Assembly (NCBI GenBank): GCA_023423215.1 | Contig: JAFAFZ010000149.1 | Span: 1-6,709 of the forward strand | DNA from: Actinomycetes bacterium | GTDB lineage: Bacteria > Actinomycetota > Acidimicrobiia > Acidimicrobiales > Microtrichaceae | Length of the DNA stretch: 6,709 bases | Direction: 5' to 3' | In this document: positions 1-5,735 of the stretch, one piece after another | Position numbering within the stretch: position 1 is the first letter of the stretch | How the letters are laid out: each line of letters opens with the position of its first letter | Made by a program: the position numbers and the translations under genes | Notes under the pieces: model-generated | Databases searched by the model: none | Told to the model about the DNA's origin: nothing | What the model saw: the letters and a program-made list of their open reading frames with translations, nothing else

Positions 1-20
1 CAGGACCCGGGGGGCGGTGC

Positions 21-26
21 GAGACT
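21..26 (+). promoter_or_regulatory. Possible leaderless -10 element of the Maf gene
   Basis: GAGACT ends 7 nt before ATG 34, and no purine-rich Shine-Dalgarno lies between. It carries the two best-conserved -10 positions (A2 and T6 of TANNNT) but has G in place of the first T. The same hexamer occurs 6 nt before the YqgE start codon. The -35 region would fall at or outside the window edge and cannot be judged. Confidence 0.3.
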
Positions 27-33
27 CGGCGAC

Positions 34-711
34 ATGGCCGGACCGCAGCGCGTGCTCGCCTCCGGGTCGCCCTACCGTGCGGCCCTGCTCGCCTCGGTGG
101 GGCTGACCGCGACGATCGATCCGCCCGACGTCGACGAACGGGCCCTCGACCACCTCTTCGAGCGGCTCGGACCCGAGGGCTTCGCCCTCGAGCTCGCCCG
201 CCGCAAGGCCGCGGACGTCGCATCACGCCACGCCGAGGCGTTCGTGCTGGCCGGGGACCAGGTCGGGGTGGTCGACACCGCGCAGGGCCCGCTCCAGCTG
301 CACAAGCAACCGGACGAGGACCGGGCCGTCGAGCAGCTGCTGCGCATGTCCGGCACGACGCACCGCCTCGTGAACGGGCTGGTCCTCGTCCACCTCTCCA
401 GCGGGCGGGTCGTCGAGGGTGTCGACGAGCAGCGGGTCACGATGCGCGCGTTCGACGAGGCCGAGGCGCGGTCGTACGTGCGGCGCTTCGAGCCCTACGA
501 CAGCAGCGGTTCGTACCGCATCGAGGACCAGCTCGAGATGGACGACGGTGAGGGCTTCGTCGTCGACGTCGAGGGTGAGGACCCGACCGGGGTCCAGGGC
601 CTGCCCGTCCCGCTCGTGCGGCGCATGATCGACGCGCTGTCCGCGGACGGACCGGCAGACCGCGCCGCCGACGACCGTGCGGCCGACGGCGGCGGGACGC
701 TCAGTCCGTGA
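34..711 (+). CDS. Maf family nucleoside triphosphate pyrophosphatase, YceF-like
   Basis: Maf proteins cleave (often non-canonical or modified) nucleoside triphosphates to the monophosphate and pyrophosphate in the cytoplasm, and have been linked to septum control. Visible Maf landmarks: LASGSPYRAALL (residues 8-19), DVDE (32-35), AGDQV with the presumed catalytic Asp75 (73-77), K91 and P93 in the place of the usual GKP, SGTTHRLVNGL (106-116), YDSSGSY (155-161) and GEDPTGVQGLP (181-191). An aromatic residue after SP, Gln after the catalytic Asp, and the late GxDP..GLP motif resemble E. coli YceF (7-methyl-GTP-preferring) more than the dTTP/UTP-type YhdE; that substrate preference is inference. 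At 225 aa it is slightly longer than usual because of an Asp/Ala/Gly-rich, probably disordered tail (about 203-225). ATG 34 gives the canonical N-terminus. No good Shine-Dalgarno precedes it; GAGACT at 21-26 may be a leaderless -10. The end overlaps the convergent glucosidase gene by 11 bp. Confidence 0.9.
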   Translation: MAGPQRVLASGSPYRAALLASVGLTATIDPPDVDERALDHLFERLGPEGFALELARRKAADVASRHAEAFVLAGDQVGVVDTAQGPLQLHKQPDEDRAVEQLLRMSGTTHRLVNGLVLVHLSSGRVVEGVDEQRVTMRAFDEAEARSYVRRFEPYDSSGSYRIEDQLEMDDGEGFVVDVEGEDPTGVQGLPVPLVRRMIDALSADGPADRAADDRAADGGGTLSP

Positions 712-3199
712 CCACGAGCCGTGCCGTGCTGCGCACGTCGCGGCTCGATGCGGCGACGCGCACCTCGAACTCACCCGGCTCGACGCGCCAGTCGCCGACG
801 CCCGGGTCCCACGTCGCCAGGCTGCGGAGGTCGAGCGGGATCGTCACCGTGGCCGCGTCCGCGCTCGGCAGCTCGACCTTCGCGAAGCCGCGCAGCTCCT
901 GGTCGGGCCGGGCCATCGAGTGCTCCACGTCGTGCACGTAGCACTGCACGACCGCCGCATCGGTGCGGTCACCGGTGTTGCGGACCTCGAGGGTGACCTC
1001 GACCACCACGCCGTCGGTCAGCTCCGCGACCGAGACCTCGTGGCGCGAGAGCGACGCCGGCGACCACTCGAAGGTCGAGTAGCCGAGCCCGTGGCCGAAG
1101 CAGAAGCGCGGCTCGGTGCCGAGGTGGTCGAAGCCGCGGTAGCCCATGAACAGCTCGTCGCCGTAGAGGACCTGGCCGGCGTCGCCCGGGTAGTTGAGGT
1201 GCGAGGGCCAGTCCTGGACCCGGCGGCCGTAGGTCGTCGGGAGGCGCCCCGACGGCGACGCCGCGCCGGTCAGGACCGCGGCGACCGCATCGCCGGTCTC
1301 CTGTCCGAGGTACCACGTCTGCGCGACGGCGGCGGCGCCCTCGGCCGCGTCCAGGTCGACGACCGAACCGGCGTTGACGAGCACGACGGTCGCGGGGTTG
1401 GCCGCGACGACCGCACGCACGAGCGCGTCCTGCTCGCCGGGGAGCGACATCGACCCGCGGTCCTCGCCCTCGGACTCGGAGTCCTGGTTCAGCCCGACCA
1501 CGACGATCGCGACGTCCGCATCGGCCGCTGCGGCGGCGGCCCGTCCGATGCCGTCGGTCGGCACGGGGGGCAGGTGGCCGAGCAGGAGCGCCGCGACCTC
1601 GAGGCCCTCGAAGCCGACCAGCTCGCCGACGAGCTCGTGGGTGTCGCCGGCCTCCATCTCGACCGTCGCCCGGATCTCGGCGGAGCCCAGCCCGAAGAAG
1701 GTCGTGCCCGGCTGCTGGCCCTCGAAGTTGTCCAGCAGGACCTCGCCGTCGAGCAGCACGCGGCCGCCCCTCCCGCCGGTGACGAGCGAGAAGGTGTGCA
1801 CGCCTGCGACGTCGGCCACGAAGGTGCCGCGGATCCGCAACGAGAAGCCCGAGGTCGGTACGTCGGGCGCCGCCTCGGCGCCCATCCAGGTGAGCCGCGG
1901 GCTCGCGGCCCACTCGGTGACCACCGGGTCGCCGGCCAGGTCGCGGTTCGCGAAGTACTCGACGGTCATCCCCTCGACGGTCGACCCGTGGGGGGCGGTG
2001 GTGCGCAGCCGTCGCCGGTCGACCGGCGGCGCGCTGCGGTAGGCCTCGACCCCGATCTCGTGCACCAGCTCGACCGAGTCGGGCAACGCCGCGCGCAGCC
2101 CGTCGCGCACCGTCACGACGTGGTGGGGGTTAACTGCGGCGCTGCCGCCGCCGAGCGCGGCCGGCACGTCCGCCGCAGGGCCGATCAATGCGACACGTCG
2201 CAGCTCGTCCACGCGCAGCGGTAGGACCGGACGGCCGTCGACCTCGTCGTTGCGCAGCAGCACGATCGCCTCGGTCGCGGCGCGGCGCAGCACCTCACGG
2301 TGCTCCGGCCGGTCCTCGGACCGCTCCGCCGGACGGGGGCACTCCGCGTCGAGCAGCCCGAGCCGCTCGCTCACCTCCAGCAGCCGCCGCACCATGTCGT
2401 CCAGCACGGACTCGTCCAGGTCGCCCGCTCGCACGCGCTCGGCGACCCCCGGACCGAGGTGCTTCGGCGGCCCGGGCATCTCCAGGTCGAGCCCGCCCTC
2501 CGCCGAGGCGGGGCTCATCGTGCCCCACCAGTCCGACATGACCAGGCCCCGGAAGCCCCACTCGCCCTTGAGGACGTCGCGCAGCAGCCAGCGGTGCTCG
2601 GCGCAGTAGGTGCCGTTCAGGCGGTTGTAGGCGGACATGACCGACACGACGTCGCACTGCGCGACCGCGTGCTCGAACGGCACCAGGTACAGCTCGCGCA
2701 GGGCACGCTCGCCGACGGCCGACGAGATGGTGTGGCGCTGGTACTCGCTGTCGTTGGCGACGAAGTGCTTAATGCACGCCCCCACGCCGGTGGACTGGAT
2801 GCCGTCGATGACCGCCGCCGCGCTGCGCGCGCTCAGCACCGGGTCCTCGGAGTAGCACTCGAAGTTGCGGCCGGCGAGCGGGTGCCGGTGCAGGTTGACC
2901 GTGGGGGCCAGGACGATGTCGACGGACTTCGAGCGGGCCTCCTCGCCGATCACGACGCCGACCTCGTGGAGCAGCTCGACGTTCCAGGTCGCTCCCAGCG
3001 CGGTGCCGCACGGCGTGCACGCCGAGGTCGTGCCCACCCAGCGGTCGCCGCGCACGCCCACGGGCCCGTCGCTGCCCTTGAGCGCCGGGATGCCGAGGCG
3101 ATCGACGGCGTGGCCGTGCCACATGTCGACCCCCGAGGTCAGCGAGGCCTTCTCGTCGGTGGTGAGCTCGGCGAGCAGCTGGTCGACCCGTGGCGACAT
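701..3199 (-). CDS. Glycoside hydrolase family 3 beta-glucosidase with PA14 insert
   Basis: An 832-aa retaining glycosidase expected to release terminal beta-linked glucose (or a related sugar) from short glycosides. Domains: GH3 N-terminal barrel about 1-285 with SDGPVGVR (43-50), GRNFE (110-114), KHFVAND (144-150) and the nucleophile Asp223 in VMSDWWG; alpha/beta sandwich about 305-400 and 550-700, interrupted by a PA14 domain (about 408-545); fibronectin III-like C-terminal domain (about 735-826, with WDPGVGDWRVEPGEFEVRV). The likely acid/base is Glu577 in ESEGEDR (575-581), just after PA14, as in PA14-bearing GH3 enzymes such as Kluyveromyces marxianus BglI. There is no signal peptide or membrane segment, so it should be cytoplasmic and act on imported glycosides. 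ATG 3199 has AGGGGG (complement of 3204-3209) 4 nt upstream and opens with the usual GH3 start. No transporter or regulator is adjacent. Exact sugar specificity is not readable. Both catalytic residues are present, so it looks functional. Confidence 0.95.
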   Translation of the reverse strand: MSPRVDQLLAELTTDEKASLTSGVDMWHGHAVDRLGIPALKGSDGPVGVRGDRWVGTTSACTPCGTALGATWNVELLHEVGVVIGEEARSKSVDIVLAPTVNLHRHPLAGRNFECYSEDPVLSARSAAAVIDGIQSTGVGACIKHFVANDSEYQRHTISSAVGERALRELYLVPFEHAVAQCDVVSVMSAYNRLNGTYCAEHRWLLRDVLKGEWGFRGLVMSDWWGTMSPASAEGGLDLEMPGPPKHLGPGVAERVRAGDLDESVLDDMVRRLLEVSERLGLLDAECPRPAERSEDRPEHREVLRRAATEAIVLLRNDEVDGRPVLPLRVDELRRVALIGPAADVPAALGGGSAAVNPHHVVTVRDGLRAALPDSVELVHEIGVEAYRSAPPVDRRRLRTTAPHGSTVEGMTVEYFANRDLAGDPVVTEWAASPRLTWMGAEAAPDVPTSGFSLRIRGTFVADVAGVHTFSLVTGGRGGRVLLDGEVLLDNFEGQQPGTTFFGLGSAEIRATVEMEAGDTHELVGELVGFEGLEVAALLLGHLPPVPTDGIGRAAAAAADADVAIVVVGLNQDSESEGEDRGSMSLPGEQDALVRAVVAANPATVVLVNAGSVVDLDAAEGAAAVAQTWYLGQETGDAVAAVLTGAASPSGRLPTTYGRRVQDWPSHLNYPGDAGQVLYGDELFMGYRGFDHLGTEPRFCFGHGLGYSTFEWSPASLSRHEVSVAELTDGVVVEVTLEVRNTGDRTDAAVVQCYVHDVEHSMARPDQELRGFAKVELPSADAATVTIPLDLRSLATWDPGVGDWRVEPGEFEVRVAASSRDVRSTARLVVTD

Positions 3200-3238
3200 C
3201 GTTCCCCCTGCGTGGTCGTGGTCGGTCGTGAGGTCGGC

Positions 3239-3259
3239 ACACTACGACCGCAGAGGTCG
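3239..3259 (-). promoter_or_regulatory. Candidate promoter/operator of the beta-glucosidase gene
   Basis: On the minus strand TAGTGT (complement of 3239-3244) matches the TANNNT -10 pattern about 40 nt before the ATG. Immediately upstream, in the would-be -35/-10 spacer, is the inverted repeat CGACC-N5-GGTCG (3245-3259), a position where a repressor could block polymerase. No recognisable -35 is present, and the arms are only 5 bp, so this may be chance in GC-rich DNA. Confidence 0.25.
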
Positions 3260-3289
3260 CGCATCCGACCCGGGTGGTGGGACTGCCGG

Positions 3290-3334
3290 TACAGTCCGCA
3301 GCTGATCCGGGGGGATCCCGCTCCGGCGGAGCGG
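3290..3334 (+). promoter_or_regulatory. Candidate promoter and leader inverted repeats of the small membrane protein gene
   Basis: TACAGT (3290-3295) fits TANNNT and would start transcription near 3302. The putative leader then holds two adjacent inverted repeats, GATCC-GGGG-GGATC (3304-3317) and CCGCTCC-GGC-GGAGCGG (3318-3334), before the Shine-Dalgarno at 3354-3359. No clear -35 is seen. With the glucosidase promoter side this accounts for the 164-bp divergent gap; nothing else is visible in it. Confidence 0.25.
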
Positions 3335-3363
3335 TCGGCGATCTTGAAGGACGAGGGGGCGGC

Positions 3364-3792
3364 GTGCGCTACGAGGCCATGCGGTTGTTGCAGTTCCTGT
3401 TCTCGCTCACGTTGATCGTCGGCGCGTTCGCGGCCGGCGTGCTCGCCGGCTGGTACCGCTGGGCGCCACGCACAGGTCGACCGGACGCCGAGGCCGCCGA
3501 CGACCCGGCGCCGACGGCCGACGCGTCGGACCACCACCAGCACGACGACGTCGTCGCCGAGCCCGCTCGCTCGCCGCTGTTCTCGCCCGAGGGCGAGGGC
3601 TGGGGTGATCGCTGGGAGCCGGTGACCCGCGTGCGCTCGGTCGTGCTGTCGACCGACAACGCGACGCGCCGACGCCCGCTCCGCTCGCGCGGCGAGCTGC
3701 CACGTGCCCGGCTCGACGACGCGGACGTCATCGACCTGCGCGACGCCACGCTGGCCGGCGAGCGCCCGGCATCGCACCCCCCGACGTTCTGA
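3364..3792 (+). CDS. Small single-pass membrane protein of unknown function
   Basis: I do not recognise a family. The 142-aa product starts MRYEAMR, followed by one hydrophobic helix (about 8-30, LLQFLFSLTLIVGAFAAGVLAGW), then YRWAPRTGRP and an acidic, proline- and alanine-rich stretch (40-72) with a His cluster (DHHQHDD, 56-62), a middle segment with three Trp/Phe-containing short motifs, and a basic patch (TRRRPLRSR, 101-109) before DADVIDLRDA. The tail looks low-complexity and largely disordered. Charges flank the helix on both sides, so orientation is uncertain. GTG 3364 is chosen because AGGGGG (3354-3359) sits 4 nt upstream; ATG 3379 is possible but its GAGG is too close. Third positions are strongly G/C, which supports real coding. 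It is divergent from the glucosidase and 48 bp upstream of the SnoaL-like gene, so co-transcription with the latter is possible. Confidence 0.7.
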   Translation: MRYEAMRLLQFLFSLTLIVGAFAAGVLAGWYRWAPRTGRPDAEAADDPAPTADASDHHQHDDVVAEPARSPLFSPEGEGWGDRWEPVTRVRSVVLSTDNATRRRPLRSRGELPRARLDDADVIDLRDATLAGERPASHPPTF

Positions 3793-3795
3793 CCG

Positions 3796-3815
3796 GCCGG
3801 ACCGACCGGTCCGGC
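3796..3815 (+). terminator. GC-rich intercistronic hairpin
   Basis: GCCGGACC and GGTCCGGC form a perfect 8-bp stem with a GACC loop, 3 nt after the upstream stop codon and 8 nt before the AGGAG of the next gene. There is no following T-run, so it is not a classical intrinsic terminator. It could be a U-less terminator, an mRNA processing or stability element, or a protein-binding palindrome. Confidence 0.4.
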
Positions 3816-3840
3816 ATCCCGACAGGAGACCCCCGAACAG

Positions 3841-4335
3841 ATGACCCCCGAAGAGCTGACCGACCTGGAAGAGATCAAGCGCGTGAAGTACGCGTACTTC
3901 CGCTGCCTCGACCAGAAGGACTGGGCCGGGATGACCGAGGTGCTCTGGCCCGACGCCACGGCCGCGTACAGCGGTGGCAAGTACAGCTTCGACGGCCGGG
4001 ACGAGATCCTGGGCTTCCTCGACCGCAGCATGAGCCGCGAGACCTTCCATTCGAGCCACCGCGTGCACCACCCCGAGATCACCGTGGACGGCGACCGGGC
4101 GACGGGGACGTGGGCGCTCGAGGACATCGTCGTCGACACCGAGTGGAAGTTCATGCTGATGGGCGCCGCGTTCTACGAGGACACCTACGAGCGTCGTGAC
4201 GGCCGGTGGCAGATCCTGCGCACCACGTACAAGCGGAGCTTCGAGGTCATGTTCCCGACCACCTCGATCGAGGGGTTCCAGCTCACCGCCAGCTGGTGGG
4301 GGACCGACGGCCAGAGCATCCTCCCGGCGGGTTGA
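3841..4335 (+). CDS. SnoaL-like (NTF2 fold) protein
   Basis: A 164-aa protein of the SnoaL-like/NTF2 superfamily, whose members are small alpha+beta cone-shaped cyclases, dehydratases, isomerases or ring-hydroxylating dioxygenase small-subunit-like proteins. Visible signs: IKRVKYAYFRCLDQKDWAGM (12-31), the typical first helix ending in a buried Tyr/Asp pair (Y17/Y19, D24); WPDATA (36-41); a His-rich segment HSSHRVHHPEI (70-80) leading into TVDGDRATGTW (81-91); and the last strands FYEDTYERRDGRWQI (111-125). Asp24 with His73/76/77 could form an acid-base pair as in scytalone dehydratase-like members, but the reaction cannot be read. Full length for the family. ATG 3841 is preceded by AGGAG (3824-3828) at a rather long 12-nt spacing. 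It precedes an amidohydrolase on the same strand, a pairing that suggests a shared catabolic route, though the 103-bp gap holds a separate control region. Confidence 0.85.
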   Translation: MTPEELTDLEEIKRVKYAYFRCLDQKDWAGMTEVLWPDATAAYSGGKYSFDGRDEILGFLDRSMSRETFHSSHRVHHPEITVDGDRATGTWALEDIVVDTEWKFMLMGAAFYEDTYERRDGRWQILRTTYKRSFEVMFPTTSIEGFQLTASWWGTDGQSILPAG

Positions 4336-4360
4336 ACCTGCCGCCGCCGCGCTCGCGCAG

Positions 4361-4383
4361 TACGATCTGACGACCCGTCAGAT
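4361..4383 (+). promoter_or_regulatory. Promoter -10 with operator palindrome of the amidohydrolase gene
   Basis: TACGAT (4361-4366) matches TANNNT. Overlapping it is a perfect inverted repeat, ATCTGACG-ACC-CGTCAGAT (4365-4383): 8-bp arms and a 3-bp spacer, which would cover the -10 and the transcription start. Its size and placement are typical of a dimeric repressor site, for example TetR type, but the regulator is not in this window. No good -35 is found: TTGAAC at 4332-4337 is 23 bp away, which is too far. Confidence 0.6.
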
Positions 4384-4389
4384 ACGGGT

Positions 4390-4416
4390 GGGTGCCGTCC
4401 TCGACGGGCGGCACCC
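4390..4416 (+). promoter_or_regulatory. Leader hairpin upstream of the amidohydrolase
   Basis: Eleven pairs (one G-U wobble) form between 4390-4400 and 4406-4416 around a TCGAC loop. The stem ends 9 nt before the AGGAGG at 4426-4431, so it would fold in the 5' leader of a transcript started near 4373. It has no T-run behind it. It might protect the leader, modulate ribosome access, or end read-through from the SnoaL-like gene. Confidence 0.45.
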
Positions 4417-4438
4417 GACGCGGCCAGGAGGCGATCCA

Positions 4439-5671
4439 GTGACGATCATCGAGGACTCCACGCAATCGGGCTACTCGGCCGACGCGTTCCCGATGATCGT
4501 CAGCGTCGACGACCACGTCGTCGAGCCGCCCCACGTCTGGGAGACCTGGCTGCCCGCTAAGTACCGCGACCGGGGTCCCAAGATCGAGCGTCGCGGCGTC
4601 GGTGCGATGAAGCACATCGGCGGCGGCACCTACGAGCAGGAGTTCACCCCGGAGGGCCGTCCGGCCGACTGCTGGGTGTTCGAGGACCTGGTCTACATCC
4701 ACAAGCGCCACGTCGCCGCGGTCGGCTACAGCCGCGACGAGATGACGATGACGCCCATGACCTACGACGAGATGCGCCCGGGCTGCTACGACCCGAAGGC
4801 CCGCGTCGAGGACATGTTGATGAACCACGTCGACGTGTCGCTGTGCTTCCCCTCGTTCCCGCGGTTCTGCGGCCAGACCTTCACCGAGGCGAAGGACCGT
4901 GCGCTGGGAGAGGCGTGCGTCTACGCCTACAACGACTGGATGGTCGAGGAGTGGTGCGGCGAGTCCGACGGCCACCTCGTCCCGCTGTGCATCATCCCCC
5001 TGTGGGACGCCGAGCTCGCCGCCGCCGAGGTGCGCCGCAACGCCGCGCGCGGCTGCCACGCGGTCTGCTTCTCCGAGATCCCGCCGCACCTCGGTCTGCC
5101 GAGCATCCACTCCGGCTACTGGGACCCGCTGTTCAAGGCCTGCTCAGACACGCAGACGGTGGTGTGCATGCACATCGGCTCGTCCTCGCGCATGCCGGCC
5201 ACCTCACCCGACGCGCCGGTGGCGGTGGCGGCGACGCTCAGCTTCAACAACTCGATGGCCTCGCTGTCGGACTTCCTGTTCTCGGGCGTGCTCGTGCGCT
5301 TCCCCGAGCTGAAGCTGGCCTACTCCGAGGGCCAGATCGGGTGGCTGCCCTACATCCTCGAGCGCGCGGACGACGTCTGGACGGAGCACCGCGCCTGGGG
5401 CGGCGTCGCCGACATCATCCCCGAGCCGCCGTCGAGCTACTACTTCAAGCACGTCTACGGCTGCTTCTTCCGCGACCAGCACGGCCTGAACTCGCTCGAC
5501 GACGTGGGCGTCGACAACGTCACCTTCGAGACCGACTACCCGCACACCGACACGACGTGGCCGCACACCAAGGAGGTCGCCCAGAAGATGATGGGGCACC
5601 TGCCGAAGGACGTGCAGTACAAGATCCTGCGGGGCAACGCGATCAAGATGCTCTCGCTCGACATCACCTGA
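4439..5671 (+). CDS. Amidohydrolase-2 family metal-dependent enzyme
   Basis: A 410-aa TIM-barrel protein of the amidohydrolase 2 family, which includes ACMSD and dihydroxybenzoate decarboxylases as well as hydrolases. Key features: SVDDHVVEPP (22-31), giving an Asp24-x-His26 metal motif; LCFPSFPRFCG (135-145); a helix with ACVYAYNDWMVEEWC (159-173); MHIGSSSR with His245 (244-251); AYSEGQIGWLPYILERAD (294-311) with Glu297; FETDYPHTDTTWP with Asp366 (363-375); and the terminal RGNAIKML (398-405). Relative to ACMSD-type decarboxylases, the first metal His appears replaced by Asp and the catalytic His region by Glu297, so the reaction may not be a decarboxylation. Start GTG 4439 is fixed by a perfect AGGAGG (4426-4431) with 7-nt spacing; upstream in-frame starts would overlap the SnoaL-like gene. 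No signal peptide, so cytoplasmic. It is likely controlled by the palindrome at 4365-4383. The substrate is unknown; an aromatic or cyclic catabolic intermediate is only a guess. Confidence 0.92.
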   Translation: MTIIEDSTQSGYSADAFPMIVSVDDHVVEPPHVWETWLPAKYRDRGPKIERRGVGAMKHIGGGTYEQEFTPEGRPADCWVFEDLVYIHKRHVAAVGYSRDEMTMTPMTYDEMRPGCYDPKARVEDMLMNHVDVSLCFPSFPRFCGQTFTEAKDRALGEACVYAYNDWMVEEWCGESDGHLVPLCIIPLWDAELAAAEVRRNAARGCHAVCFSEIPPHLGLPSIHSGYWDPLFKACSDTQTVVCMHIGSSSRMPATSPDAPVAVAATLSFNNSMASLSDFLFSGVLVRFPELKLAYSEGQIGWLPYILERADDVWTEHRAWGGVADIIPEPPSSYYFKHVYGCFFRDQHGLNSLDDVGVDNVTFETDYPHTDTTWPHTKEVAQKMMGHLPKDVQYKILRGNAIKMLSLDIT

Positions 5672-5676
5672 GCGAG
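5653..5676 (+). repeat. Inverted repeat spanning the amidohydrolase stop codon
   Basis: CTCGCTC (5653-5659) and GAGCGAG (5670-5676) form a perfect 7-bp stem with a 10-nt loop; the stop codon (5669-5671) enters the right arm. A competing small stem (GCGAG-G-CTCGC) overlaps the right arm. No T-run follows, so termination is uncertain. Confidence 0.25.
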
Positions 5677-5723
5677 GCTCGCGTCGCCGCTCGACCCCGA
5701 GCACGCGGCGGGCGGACCGGCGC

Positions 5724-5729
5724 GAGACT
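5724..5729 (+). promoter_or_regulatory. Possible leaderless -10 element of the YqgE gene
   Basis: GAGACT lies 6 nt before ATG 5736, which has no Shine-Dalgarno. The context GCGAGACT then GGCG before the ATG is shared with the Maf gene start (around 20-34). If this is a true -10, transcription would begin at or next to the A of the ATG, ruling out the alternative GTG at 5730. No -35 is recognisable. Confidence 0.3.
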
Positions 5730-5735
5730 GTGGCG

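Noticed and set aside
677..2224. Long plus-strand open frame of about 515 codons antisense to the beta-glucosidase
   Set aside because: It is Arg/Asp/Val/His-rich with no family motifs, and the opposite strand holds every GH3 catalytic motif. Long antisense frames are expected in GC-rich genes.
2300..3415. Plus-strand frame of about 371 codons covering the start of the glucosidase and the divergent promoter gap
   Set aside because: Low-complexity composition, runs through the promoter region and another gene's Shine-Dalgarno; no recognisable domain.
3139..4071. Minus-strand frame of about 310 codons opposite the membrane protein and SnoaL-like genes
   Set aside because: It crosses three real genes and two intergenic gaps, with no motifs; plus-strand frames have better start sites and codon pattern.
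4332..4366. TTGAAC as the -35 partner of TACGAT
   Set aside because: The 23-bp spacer is far longer than the usual 16-19 bp, and TTGAAC includes the SnoaL-like stop codon.
4196..4438. N-terminal extension of the amidohydrolase into the SnoaL-like gene
   Set aside because: The extension is Arg/Ser/Pro-rich out-of-frame SnoaL sequence; GTG 4439 has a perfect AGGAGG at ideal spacing and the family start follows shortly after.
4283..5110. Minus-strand frame of about 275 codons opposite the amidohydrolase
   Set aside because: Arg/Val/Asp-rich shadow; the plus strand contains the complete amidohydrolase signature.
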